Source of the DNA: an uncultured Collinsella sp.
Lineage (GTDB): Bacteria; Actinomycetota; Coriobacteriia; Coriobacteriales; Coriobacteriaceae
Assembly (NCBI GenBank): GCA_958407555.1
Contig: CATYJC010000016.1
Coordinates: forward strand, 1-22,105
Direction: 5' to 3'
Length of the DNA stretch: 22,105 nucleotides
Shown here: positions 7,728-15,133 of the stretch, one piece after another
How the letters are laid out: each line of letters begins with the position of its first letter
How positions within the stretch are numbered: position 1 is the first letter of the stretch
Program-made: the position numbers and the translations under genes
Notes under the pieces: model-generated
Databases searched by the model: none
What the model was told of the DNA's origin: nothing
Seen by the model: only the letters and a program-made list of their open reading frames with translations

Positions 7728-9170
7728 TTAATGGTTAGGGTCAGCGGGAATAGTTGAATTGGCGGGCGTTGTGCCAAGGATGTGCTCCAGGGTATCGAGC
7801 AGCTCATGCGGCATGGTCGATACCACATGAACCTCGGCGCCGCGACCGGTAAGGCTTGCGAGTAATTCGTCACGATGATACTCGTCAAGGGTCATACCGT
7901 CGGCGTTGAACATGAGCTTAGGCACAAAGAGCATAACCCCCGACAGGTCCTGCGGCAGCTGCTCCAAGATGTCGCAGGCGACGATGAGGCCGGTCACGTC
8001 CACGTTGCCACCAAAGTAGCGGTTTTTGATGGCCGTGACGGTACCGGCAAGGCCCTGCGGCGATTCCACAAAACGCGCCACCGTATCGCGCGCGCTGGCG
8101 CCCGAGAGGCACAGCAGGCGCTGGCCACGGGCGGCGATTGCCTCGCGAACGCGGCGCAGGCGCTCGGCATCGGCGGCGAGCACGTTGTCGGTCTCGTCCA
8201 GATAGGAGCGGATCATGCCGATGCCGTCGTAGTACTGCGGGTAGCCGTCGTAAAAGTCTGCCTCGGGAGGATCGATGCCGGCATCCAGATAGAACTCGTC
8301 GCTCATCTGGAAGGTGTGGCGGCCAAATCGCTCGAAGGCACGGTCCTGGAAGGGCCGGATCATGGCGATAGTCTCGCGCGCCAGCTCGGGCTTGTCGCTG
8401 TAGGACCACGTAAAGCGGTTCTGATGCTTGGTAAAGCCCAGTGGCACAATGCCCAGGCTCGTGATCTGTTCGTGCTCCTCGCAAAAGCGCAGAGTCTTCA
8501 GCAGTTCCTCGCCGTCGTTCATGCCGGGGCACAAAACGATCTGCGCATGGATTTCGATACCGGCGGCCATGATGGCCTCGAGCACATCCATGCCGCGCTG
8601 GGCGTTGCGGCCCATCATCCGGCGGCGGACATCGGGGCTCACGGCGTGGACCGACACGTTCATGGGGCTCATGTTGCGGTCGATGACGTTTTGCACGTCC
8701 TTGTCGGTGAGGTTGGTCAGCGTGACGAAGTTGCCCTGCAAAAAGCTCAGGCGGTAGTCGTCGTCGCGGATGTAGAGCGTGGAGCGCCCGCCCTTGGGCA
8801 GCATCGTCATAAAGCAGAACACACAGGCGTTTACGCAGGTACGCATGCCGTCGAAGATGGGGCCATCGAACTCAAGGCCCCAGTCCTCGCCGGGAAAGCG
8901 ATCGAGCTCGACGGGGGTGACGGTGCCGTCGTGCGGATCGAATACCTCCAGCTCCACGGTGTCGTCGTCGGCCTCCCAGAGCCACACGATCATATCGGTC
9001 AGTTGCTCGCCATTGACCGTGAGCACGCGCATGCCCGGCTCGATACCCACATCCCATGCAGGCGATTCGGGACGCACGTTTATAACGAGCGCGCCCTCAC
9101 CCGGCTCGGGGTCGCGGCTGCGCCCGTAATCGGCCACCTCGGCGGCGTATGCGGGTACGGTCTGGTCCAT
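7728..9170 (-). CDS. DUF512 radical SAM protein with N-terminal PDZ-like domain
   Basis: A 480-residue protein with a PDZ-like N-terminus (about 25-85; VINVRPESPAWDVGIEPGMRVLTVNG), then a radical SAM Cys cluster of the CxxxCxxC type at Cys112, Cys116 and Cys119 (RTCVNACVFCF), and the DUF512 C-terminal domain (from about 330, LSGASARDTVARFV and following). Radical SAM proteins use a 4Fe-4S cluster and S-adenosylmethionine to make radicals; the reaction of this family is not known to me. The start at 9170 is 2 nt after the ispH stop, with AAGGAGC 13 nt upstream. An open frame continues 55 codons further into ispH but lacks family features. The position just before der is conserved in several Gram-positive groups. 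Confidence 0.92.
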   Translation of the reverse strand: MDQTVPAYAAEVADYGRSRDPEPGEGALVINVRPESPAWDVGIEPGMRVLTVNGEQLTDMIVWLWEADDDTVELEVFDPHDGTVTPVELDRFPGEDWGLEFDGPIFDGMRTCVNACVFCFMTMLPKGGRSTLYIRDDDYRLSFLQGNFVTLTNLTDKDVQNVIDRNMSPMNVSVHAVSPDVRRRMMGRNAQRGMDVLEAIMAAGIEIHAQIVLCPGMNDGEELLKTLRFCEEHEQITSLGIVPLGFTKHQNRFTWSYSDKPELARETIAMIRPFQDRAFERFGRHTFQMSDEFYLDAGIDPPEADFYDGYPQYYDGIGMIRSYLDETDNVLAADAERLRRVREAIAARGQRLLCLSGASARDTVARFVESPQGLAGTVTAIKNRYFGGNVDVTGLIVACDILEQLPQDLSGVMLFVPKLMFNADGMTLDEYHRDELLASLTGRGAEVHVVSTMPHELLDTLEHILGTTPANSTIPADPNH

Positions 9171-9172
9171 GA

Positions 9173-10072
9173 TTAGCGGCAAAGCTCCTTGATGCGCTCG
9201 ACGGCGCGCTCGATATGTTCTTGTGGGGTGGAGGCTCCGGCGGTGATACCGATATGGCGCGCGTCGGTAAACCACGCGGCATCGATCTCGGATGCCTCCT
9301 CGATGTGATGCGTTTGCTCGCAGACATCGGCGCAAATCTGCGCCAGGCGGCGGGTGTTGCCCGAGTTCTTACCGCCCACCACGACCATGCAGTCGCAGCG
9401 GTTGGCAAGTGCGGCTGCTGCCTGTTGACGCTCACTCGTGGCGGCGCAGATCGTGTTGATCACGCGCAGTTCCTGCACACGCGGGGTGATGGCAGCCACG
9501 ACCTCGGCCAAGTTCTGCGCGGTTTGGGTGGTCTGCACAACCAGACCCACCTTGCCCTTGAGCGGCAGCGCGTCCGCATCGGCGGCGCAGCTCACGACTT
9601 GAGCGTCATCGCCGGCATGGCCCAGGATGCCCTCAACCTCGGGGTGGCCCGGCTCGCCCACGACAATCACGCGGTAGCCCTCGCGTACCAGGCGCTCCGC
9701 CGCCACGTGGACTTTTTTCACGTAGGGGCAGGTGGCATCGACTACGTCGAGACCGCGCTCGCGAGCGGCCTCGATCACCTGCGGCACCACGCCGTGCGCG
9801 CGGATGATCACGGTGCCCGATGCGGCGTCGTCTAGGGTCTCGGCCAGACCGACGCCTGCCTCGGAAAGCTCGCGCACCACGATGGGATTATGGATGAGCG
9901 GGCCCAGGGTGTGGACCTGAGCGTTCTCCCCCGCCTGCGGGGCGGCCGCCAGGGCCATATCGAGCGCACGCTGCACGCCGTAGCAGGTGCCAGCGTGGGC
10001 GGCGATTTCGATGGTGGGGGCGTCTGCCTTGCCGGTCACAGCCTCGGCAGTGTTCATGACATACTCGCCCAT
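9173..10072 (-). CDS. ispH: 4-hydroxy-3-methylbut-2-enyl diphosphate reductase
   Basis: IspH is the last enzyme of the MEP isoprenoid pathway and makes isopentenyl and dimethylallyl diphosphate with a 4Fe-4S cluster. The three cluster cysteines are visible as AGTCYGV (Cys30), DATCPYVKK (Cys115) and NTICAATSERQ (Cys209). Substrate-binding residues appear in LIHNP (His61), RAHG (His93) and GHPEVEG. The 299-residue length is typical. Start choice is uncertain: the ATG at 10072 lies 2 nt after the plsC stop with a weak Shine-Dalgarno, and an ATG five codons further in (10057) would also serve. It sits between plsC and the DUF512 gene, an order also seen in Clostridia. Confidence 0.96.
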   Translation of the reverse strand: MGEYVMNTAEAVTGKADAPTIEIAAHAGTCYGVQRALDMALAAAPQAGENAQVHTLGPLIHNPIVVRELSEAGVGLAETLDDAASGTVIIRAHGVVPQVIEAARERGLDVVDATCPYVKKVHVAAERLVREGYRVIVVGEPGHPEVEGILGHAGDDAQVVSCAADADALPLKGKVGLVVQTTQTAQNLAEVVAAITPRVQELRVINTICAATSERQQAAAALANRCDCMVVVGGKNSGNTRRLAQICADVCEQTHHIEEASEIDAAWFTDARHIGITAGASTPQEHIERAVERIKELCR

Positions 10073-10074
10073 GG

Positions 10075-10803
10075 CTAGAACCTGCCCGGATGCTCGGCGC
10101 ACAGGTCGTCGCGCATGGTGTAGACACGGTTCATGGCCTCGGACTCAAACCATGCCAGACGCTCCTTGCGCTTGAGCTCGGCCGGTGCATCGGATAGCGA
10201 GACGGCCTTGCCGGCACGGATCCAGCACTTTTTGGGGCGCATGAGCTTTTTGCCCGCAGGAGTAATATCGGACCAGCCGCAGATAGCGAGTGGATTCACG
10301 GGTGCCTTGCCCATCTGGGCGATGAGTGCAAAGCCGCCGTGGACCTCGGGCTTGATCTCGCGCGAGCGGATGCGCGTTCCCTCGGGAAAGATCAGGACGT
10401 CCTCGCCGCGTTGCAGCGCATGCTGGGCGGCGCGCAGACACTTCATGTCGGCGGTGCCGCGCTCGACGGGAATGCCGCCCACGCGGCTAAAGGCCCAGCG
10501 CACGATCTTGGACTTGGCGAACTCGGACTTAAAGATGGGACGAATGCGGCGGCCGCCAAAGAACAGCGCCGTCTCCACGGCCAGCAACTCGGCCATCGAG
10601 GTGTGGTTGCAGATGACCACGCTGCCGCGGCCTTCCTGGCGCTCAAACAGCAGGTCGCTGTCCTCGACCTTCCAGCGCCACATGAGCTTGGAGAAGACCC
10701 ACAGGATGCCCATGACCACGGCGACGGTGCCGCGAATGAGCGCCGGGAACTCGGCGTAGGGGGCGTTGTAGTAATCCTCGGGCGTCTGCTTAAACAGGCG
10801 CAT
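10075..10803 (-). CDS. plsC: 1-acyl-sn-glycerol-3-phosphate acyltransferase (PlsC-like)
   Basis: PlsC adds the second acyl chain to lysophosphatidic acid to make phosphatidic acid at the membrane. The 242-residue protein has one hydrophobic N-terminal segment (about 22-41) and the acyltransferase motifs: NHTSMAE (His67), PIFKSEFA to GGIPVERG, FPEGTRIR (139-146) and VNPLAICG. The canonical HX4D catalytic pair reads HX4E here, Glu72 in place of Asp. The other motifs are intact, so it is probably active. AAAGGAGG stands 6 nt before the ATG and the gene begins 3 nt after cmk. Together with plsY and gpsA it completes phosphatidate synthesis in one run. Confidence 0.94.
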   Translation of the reverse strand: MRLFKQTPEDYYNAPYAEFPALIRGTVAVVMGILWVFSKLMWRWKVEDSDLLFERQEGRGSVVICNHTSMAELLAVETALFFGGRRIRPIFKSEFAKSKIVRWAFSRVGGIPVERGTADMKCLRAAQHALQRGEDVLIFPEGTRIRSREIKPEVHGGFALIAQMGKAPVNPLAICGWSDITPAGKKLMRPKKCWIRAGKAVSLSDAPAELKRKERLAWFESEAMNRVYTMRDDLCAEHPGRF

Positions 10804-10806
10804 GGG

Positions 10807-11493
10807 CTACCTCCTTTGGTTGATGAGGTCCTCGATGATGCGAACAACCTCTTCGATGGTGTGAGCGGTGGAGTCGACGTGCACGGCGTCCTCGGCGGGA
10901 ACGAGCGGCGCGACCTCGCGGCTGCTGTCGAGCTTATCGCGCTGCTTGAGGGCGTCGAGGGTCTCGTCGACCTCGGCCTCGAGCTGCTCTTCGGTGAGCG
11001 GCTGGGCGTCATTTTGGTGGCGCTGCAGCACGCGGCGACGGGCGCGCTCGCGCGGGTCGGCGGTCAGGAATACCTTGACCTGCGCGTTGGGGAACACGAC
11101 GGTGCCGATGTCGCGACCCTCGGCGACGATATCGCGGTCCTCGGCGGCACGGCGCTGGTGGATGAGCATGGCGGCGCGAACGCCCGGGTAGGCCGAGACC
11201 TTGGACACGTTGGCGTCGACCTGCGGGGTGCGGATGGCAGCCGAGGCATCCTTACCGTCGATGGTCAGGCGCGTGTCCTCGCCGGTGCCGTTGGTAAAAC
11301 GAATCTCGATCTGTTCGGCGAGGGCGTCGATGGCCGCCTCGTCGTCCAGGTCGATGCCGCGGTCGAGCGCGGCGAAGGTGACGGCGCGATACATGGCGCC
11401 CGTGTCGAGCTTGTTAAAGCCCAGCTGGCGGGCGATCTCCTTGGCAATGGTGGACTTGCCGGATCCGGCGGGGCCGTCGATGGCGACGATCAT
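10807..11493 (-). CDS. cmk: Cytidylate kinase
   Basis: Cmk phosphorylates CMP and dCMP, with ATP as donor, for nucleic acid and phospholipid precursor supply. The 228-residue sequence has the P-loop GPAGSGKS (7-14), LDTGAMYRA, the Arg-containing EGRDIGTVVFP segment and the lid region RERARRR. AAAGGAAG precedes the ATG. The gene follows rluB after 66 nt, the largest gap in the run, and precedes plsC by 3 nt. The rluB-cmk order is widespread in Gram-positive bacteria. Confidence 0.98.
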   Translation of the reverse strand: MIVAIDGPAGSGKSTIAKEIARQLGFNKLDTGAMYRAVTFAALDRGIDLDDEAAIDALAEQIEIRFTNGTGEDTRLTIDGKDASAAIRTPQVDANVSKVSAYPGVRAAMLIHQRRAAEDRDIVAEGRDIGTVVFPNAQVKVFLTADPRERARRRVLQRHQNDAQPLTEEQLEAEVDETLDALKQRDKLDSSREVAPLVPAEDAVHVDSTAHTIEEVVRIIEDLINQRR

Positions 11494-11559
11494 GCAATGC
11501 TTCCTTTCGGTTGTTGATGTGCTTGTATGGGACGCGGGCGCTGGGGCTTGGCGGACTGG

Positions 11560-12531
11560 CTAGCCCGTGTAGCGCTCGCGGTAGGTGTTGCGCTTGGGCG
11601 CGGAGCCGTGGCTACCGTGGTGACGCGTGCGACTCGCGGTGTTGGTCGCCGACGCGACGCCGCGCTTGGAGCTGGCCTGCTTGGGCGGGATGCCGCCGGC
11701 CTTGAGGATCTGCACCTCGCGGTCGGTAAGTTCGCGCCACGAGCCCTTGGCCACGTCCTTGAGCTCCAGGCCGGCAAAGTTGCGGCGGTGCAGGCGGATC
11801 ACCGGGTGGTGGATCTTGCTCAGCATGCGCTTGACCTGGTTCTTGCGCCCCTCGCGGATGATGACCTCTACGGCAGTGGTGCCGGGCTTGACGCCTTGCG
11901 GAGCCACGGACTCGGCTTCGCGCGCGTTGATGACACGGCAGATTGCCGGCTGGCACAGGCCGTCGTCGAGCTCGATGCCGCGACGGAGTGGTTCCAAGTC
12001 GCGATCGGTCAGGTGGCCGTCCACGAGCGCCTGGTAGGTCTTATAGACGTGCTTGCTGGGATGCAGCAGGTCCTGCGACAGGTCGCCGTCGGTGGTAAAG
12101 AGCAAAAGACCCGTGGTGTCGCGGTCTAGGCGACCCACCGGAAAGAGTCCCGGAAAGCGGTCGCGCGGAACCAAGTCGGCCACGCAAGGGCGCTCTTGCG
12201 GATCGATCATGGTGGTGAGGTAGCCGGTCGGCTTGTAGAGCATCAGGTACACGGCGCCCTGATTGAGCTTGACGGGCATGCCGTCGACCTCGATATGGTC
12301 GCGGTCGACATCGACTTTGGTGCCCAGCTCGGTCGCGATCTGGCCGTTGACGGTCACGCGGCCGGCGGTCATCAGGTCCTCCGAGCCACGGCGGCTCGCC
12401 ACGCCCGCGCGCGCCAAAAAGCGCTGCAGGCGCATGGTGTGCGGGTAGACGGGCTGGACGTCGCCTGCGGGCGTTGTGGCGCCCGTGGCGCCGGCGGCGT
12501 GCGTCTCCCCTGCTTCGTTAGTCCTCGTCAT
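11560..12531 (-). CDS. rluB: Pseudouridine synthase of the RsuA/RluB family
   Basis: This enzyme isomerises uridine to pseudouridine in rRNA, probably 23S helix 90 if it is a true RluB. The 323-residue protein has a low-complexity N-terminus (about 1-32), an S4 RNA-binding domain (about 33-80; MRLQRFLARAGVASRR), then the catalytic domain with GRLDRDTTGLLLFTTDG (catalytic Asp136) and EGRKNQVKRM. It ends in a basic, Ser/Arg/His-rich tail of about 40 residues, typical of actinobacterial members. The start at 12531 has GGAGGAC just upstream and overlaps the scpB 3' end by 14 nt. Met33 would remove the N-terminal extension but has no good ribosome-binding site. RsuA/RluE specificity cannot be excluded by eye. 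Confidence 0.94.
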   Translation of the reverse strand: MTRTNEAGETHAAGATGATTPAGDVQPVYPHTMRLQRFLARAGVASRRGSEDLMTAGRVTVNGQIATELGTKVDVDRDHIEVDGMPVKLNQGAVYLMLYKPTGYLTTMIDPQERPCVADLVPRDRFPGLFPVGRLDRDTTGLLLFTTDGDLSQDLLHPSKHVYKTYQALVDGHLTDRDLEPLRRGIELDDGLCQPAICRVINAREAESVAPQGVKPGTTAVEVIIREGRKNQVKRMLSKIHHPVIRLHRRNFAGLELKDVAKGSWRELTDREVQILKAGGIPPKQASSKRGVASATNTASRTRHHGSHGSAPKRNTYRERYTG

Positions 12532-13237
12532 GCATGTCCTCCGAGGTATCGCCGGTGGGCAGAAGCTCTGCGTCATCGGTGTCCTCAACATCGGTATCGA
12601 TCAGCTCGCGCTCTTCGTCCAGGTCCTCGGCCTGTTCCTCGAGCGTGGACTGAATGCTGCGACCGCTCAGGCGCTCGCGGATAAACTGGCGCGACTGCTC
12701 GTCGGGGGCAAACTGCTCCAGATCGGGCAGGTCACGGGTGGAGCGCAGACCGAACTTTTCCAAGAAGGCGTTGGTCGTGCCGTAAATGATGGCCTGACCG
12801 CGCTCGGGGTCGCGACCGAGCTCGCGCACCAGGCCCTTGTCCACAAGCGACGCGATGACGCCGTCGGAGTTGACGCCGCGGATGCCCTTGACCACCTCGC
12901 GCGTGACGGGCTGGTGGTAGGCGATGACGGCCAGAGTCTCGAGCGCCGCCTGCGACAGCTTTTGCGTGTCCCAGCTCAGTACGTAGGCCTCGACCACATC
13001 GTGGTAGGCGGGGTGCGTAAACAGGCGCCAGCCACCGGCGACCTCGCGCAGCTGAAAGCCGCGATTGGCCTCCTCATACTCAACCTTGAGCTCGGCCAAA
13101 AGCGACGCGCACTCGCCCGGGGCGATTTCCAGCGCACCTGCCAGCGCGGGCGCGCTCACAGGGTCGCTCGACACCAACAACAGCGCCTCGAGGGCGCCTT
13201 TGAGGCTGTTTGCCTCCAGCGTGGAAAGGGTTGACAT
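12518..13237 (-). CDS. scpB: Segregation and condensation protein ScpB
   Basis: ScpB binds ScpA and, with SMC, forms the condensin-like complex that organises the chromosome. The 239-residue protein has two winged-helix regions (about 10-90 and 92-175), with the characteristic LSQAALETLAVIAYHQPVTREVVKGIRGV and GTTNAFLEKFGL segments. A strongly acidic C-terminal tail follows (about 195-239). AGGAGC lies about 10 nt before the ATG. It is 12 nt downstream of scpA. The acidic tail is unstructured by appearance and probably dispensable for the fold. Confidence 0.97.
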   Translation of the reverse strand: MSTLSTLEANSLKGALEALLLVSSDPVSAPALAGALEIAPGECASLLAELKVEYEEANRGFQLREVAGGWRLFTHPAYHDVVEAYVLSWDTQKLSQAALETLAVIAYHQPVTREVVKGIRGVNSDGVIASLVDKGLVRELGRDPERGQAIIYGTTNAFLEKFGLRSTRDLPDLEQFAPDEQSRQFIRERLSGRSIQSTLEEQAEDLDEERELIDTDVEDTDDAELLPTGDTSEDMHDED

Positions 13238-13249
13238 GGTTGGTCGCTC

Positions 13250-14059
13250 CTATTCGGTGAGCTCGGGGCCCTCGCCAGGCACGTATGCCTCGGCGCCCTC
13301 GACGCGGTTGATTTGAATGGTTCCGAAGATTTCGTCCTGGCTCAGCGTAAGAGAGCCGCGCTTGGCGAGCTCGAGCATGGCCAGGAAGGTGACGACAAGC
13401 TGCTCGGTGGTGGCGTCGCCGTCCAGCAGCTCGCGGAAGGTGCAGGTTTGGTGCGCCATGGTAAAGCGATCGACCGAGGCCACCGTCAGGTCGAGCGGCA
13501 CGCGATGCGGTGCCACGTGCTCGGCCTCCAGCAGGAAGGTCTGGCGCTTGCCGTCCAGGTCGGCGCAGATGACGGCGAGACCGCGCAGGGTAATGCCGGC
13601 CAGGTAGTCGGGCATAAGGCCCAAGAACTCGGGGTCGGGGCCGGCCACGCGCGGATGCATGCGGCTCTCGGCCTGCATCCGCGCGCCAAGGGCTGCTGCC
13701 GCGCCCTTAAACTGCTTATAGGCGATCAGACGCTGAATCAGGACCTCGCGCAGGGCGTCGCCGTCGAGCGCGCTGAGCTCCTCGAGGTCTTCATCGTCCT
13801 CGTCATCGTCGTCGGTCTTGCGCGGGGCTTCCTGGGGAACCAGCGAGGCGGCCTTAATGTCCAAAAGAGTTGCCGCGACCAGCAAAAAGTCGCTCGCCAC
13901 GTCCAGGTCCAGCGCCTCGATGCGCTCGGCCTCTGCCAGGTATTGTTCGGCCACCTCGCTGATCGAGATGGCGCCGATATCAACTTTTTGGCGGGTTACC
14001 AGCTGCAGCAACAGGTCGAACGGTCCGCTGTAGACCTGCGTCGACACGCGATACGACAT
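13250..14059 (-). CDS. scpA: Segregation and condensation protein ScpA
   Basis: ScpA is the kleisin that bridges the SMC heads and carries ScpB. The 269-residue sequence has the N-terminal SMC-neck-binding part (YSGPFDLLLQLVTRQKVDIGAISISEVAEQYL), an acidic insert (about 92-108, rich in Asp and Glu), and the C-terminal winged helix (from about 205; FRELLDGDATTEQLVVTFLAMLELAKRGSLTLSQDEIFGTIQI). AAAGGAGG stands directly before the ATG. It is the first gene of the long run; the 84 nt upstream hold a candidate promoter and two hairpins. No smc gene is in the window. Confidence 0.97.
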   Translation of the reverse strand: MSYRVSTQVYSGPFDLLLQLVTRQKVDIGAISISEVAEQYLAEAERIEALDLDVASDFLLVAATLLDIKAASLVPQEAPRKTDDDDEDDEDLEELSALDGDALREVLIQRLIAYKQFKGAAAALGARMQAESRMHPRVAGPDPEFLGLMPDYLAGITLRGLAVICADLDGKRQTFLLEAEHVAPHRVPLDLTVASVDRFTMAHQTCTFRELLDGDATTEQLVVTFLAMLELAKRGSLTLSQDEIFGTIQINRVEGAEAYVPGEGPELTE

Positions 14060-14077
14060 CTTCGACCTCCTTTGACG

Positions 14078-14164
14078 GCGCCTTCGCGGCGCGGTTTGGG
14101 TGCACGTTGCGACCGTTTTGCACGGTCGACCTGTAAGTTTACCCTAGATGCCGGCGATTGCGAA
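14078..14164 (-). promoter_or_regulatory. Candidate promoter and leader hairpins before scpA
   Basis: In the gap between the M50 protease gene and scpA, the minus strand shows TTCGCA (14159-14164), a 17-nt spacer and TAAACT (14136-14141), a 4/6 plus 4/6 match to sigma-A boxes. The -35 lies in the end of the protease gene. Downstream are two inverted repeats: CGACCG/CGGTCG with a 7-nt loop (14110-14128), and GCGCC/GGCGC with a 5-nt loop (14078-14092). The second ends a few bases before the scpA Shine-Dalgarno sequence and could affect access to it. Neither hairpin is followed by a T-run, so neither looks like an intrinsic terminator. Confidence 0.3.
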
Positions 14165-14827
14165 GTTGAGCAGCCACTCGGCCAGCGGATACACGGTAAC
14201 GTCGAAATACCGCCCGATCACGTCGATGCCGGTCCACATGGGCAGCAGGTACAGCACGATGATGAGTATGGGCATGGCGTATTGCTGCAAGTGGTAGTAG
14301 TTGGCGAGTGCCTTGCCCTTGAGGAAGGGCACGATGATCGATGAGCCGTCGAGCGGCGGGATCGGGATGAGGTTAAAGAACGCGAGCGACAGGTTGACCA
14401 CGATAAAGGTGGCACCGAAGTTTATGATTTGTGACGCCACGGCAAAGGACATACTGGCGTAGAGGTTGCCGTATGCCGCATGCATGAGAGCGGCCGCGAG
14501 GCACGCGAGCGCGATGTTCGATGCGGGGCCGGCCGCGCTCACCAGAACCTCGTCGCGCTTGGGGTGCTTGAGGTTGTTGAGGTAGACGGGCACGGGTTTG
14601 GCAAAGGCGAACACCGGACCGCCGGCGGCAAGCATCAGCAGCGGCAGGAGAATGGTGCCGAACGGGTCGATATGGTTGAGCGGGTTGAGCGAGACGCGGC
14701 CACGCGAGCGGGCTGTTTTGTCGCCGAGCGCCCAGGCCGCGGCAGCGTGTGCGCTTTCGTGGATGACGATGCCGACGATGACGGCAACGGCGCTGGCGAG
14801 CAGGTTCATGAGGTAGCTGCTGGACAT
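14144..14827 (-). CDS. Site-2-type metalloprotease (peptidase M50 family)
   Basis: A 227-residue membrane protein of the short M50 (YwhC/SpoIVFB-like) type, which cleaves substrates within or near the membrane. The zinc motif HESAH (His23, Glu24, His27) lies at the end of the first membrane helix, and the third ligand is in NLIPIPPLDGSS (Asp160). Several other hydrophobic segments (about 58-75, 98-118, 125-150, 185-205) are seen. No PDZ domain is present. AGGGGAG precedes the ATG. The gene follows the 98-residue membrane protein gene after 9 nt and precedes scpA by 84 nt; an M50 gene beside scpAB is common in Gram-positives. Its substrate is unknown. Confidence 0.92.
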   Translation of the reverse strand: MSSSYLMNLLASAVAVIVGIVIHESAHAAAAWALGDKTARSRGRVSLNPLNHIDPFGTILLPLLMLAAGGPVFAFAKPVPVYLNNLKHPKRDEVLVSAAGPASNIALACLAAALMHAAYGNLYASMSFAVASQIINFGATFIVVNLSLAFFNLIPIPPLDGSSIIVPFLKGKALANYYHLQQYAMPILIIVLYLLPMWTGIDVIGRYFDVTVYPLAEWLLNFAIAGI

Positions 14828-14836
14828 GTCACTCCC

Positions 14837-15133
14837 CTAGCGGACGCGGCGCGAGGCACGCGTGAGCAGGTAGTCGGCCACAAACAGGATGACGGCGACG
14901 ATGGCGTAATCCAGACGGAACACGCCGCCAAAAGGCGATGTGATGACGCCGTAGCCGGCGATGGCACCCGGCAGCGCGCGAGAAAGCTCGACGACAAAGC
15001 CGACGATCTGCAGCTTGGCGGTCAGGCCGCTAAAGCACAGCAGCACGGTCATTGCGCTCATAAAGATGCCGCAGATGCGGCACGCGATGGCGATGATGCT
15101 CATCGCCACGGCAGCGGCCTTACGAGAGTTCAC
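14837..15133 (-). CDS. Small membrane protein, unknown function
   Basis: A 98-residue hydrophobic protein that I do not recognise. It starts with a short basic stretch (NSRK) and has about three membrane-spanning segments (roughly 8-34, 40-60 and 74-92), ending in a basic tail (LLTRASRRVR), consistent with the C-terminus in the cytosol. The GTG at 15133 is chosen because AGAGGAG lies about 8 nt upstream; it makes the gene overlap the ABC-F gene end by 14 nt. The first in-frame ATG (15103) has a poorer ribosome-binding site. Tight packing with the M50 protease gene (9 nt) suggests the two membrane proteins are made together, but no functional link can be shown. Confidence 0.72.
   Translation of the reverse strand: MNSRKAAAVAMSIIAIACRICGIFMSAMTVLLCFSGLTAKLQIVGFVVELSRALPGAIAGYGVITSPFGGVFRLDYAIVAVILFVADYLLTRASRRVR

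Noticed and set aside
6209..7738. 509-codon plus-strand ORF opposite der and plsY
   Set aside because: It is the antisense shadow of two clearly recognised genes and has no protein motifs of its own.
7875..9176. 433-codon plus-strand ORF opposite the DUF512 gene
   Set aside because: It is an antisense open frame caused by high-GC codon use; the minus-strand gene has the radical SAM Cys motif and a ribosome-binding site.
14110..14128. CGACCG/CGGTCG hairpin as a terminator of the M50 gene
   Set aside because: The stem is only 6 bp and no T-run follows on the minus strand, so it was recorded as a leader hairpin instead.
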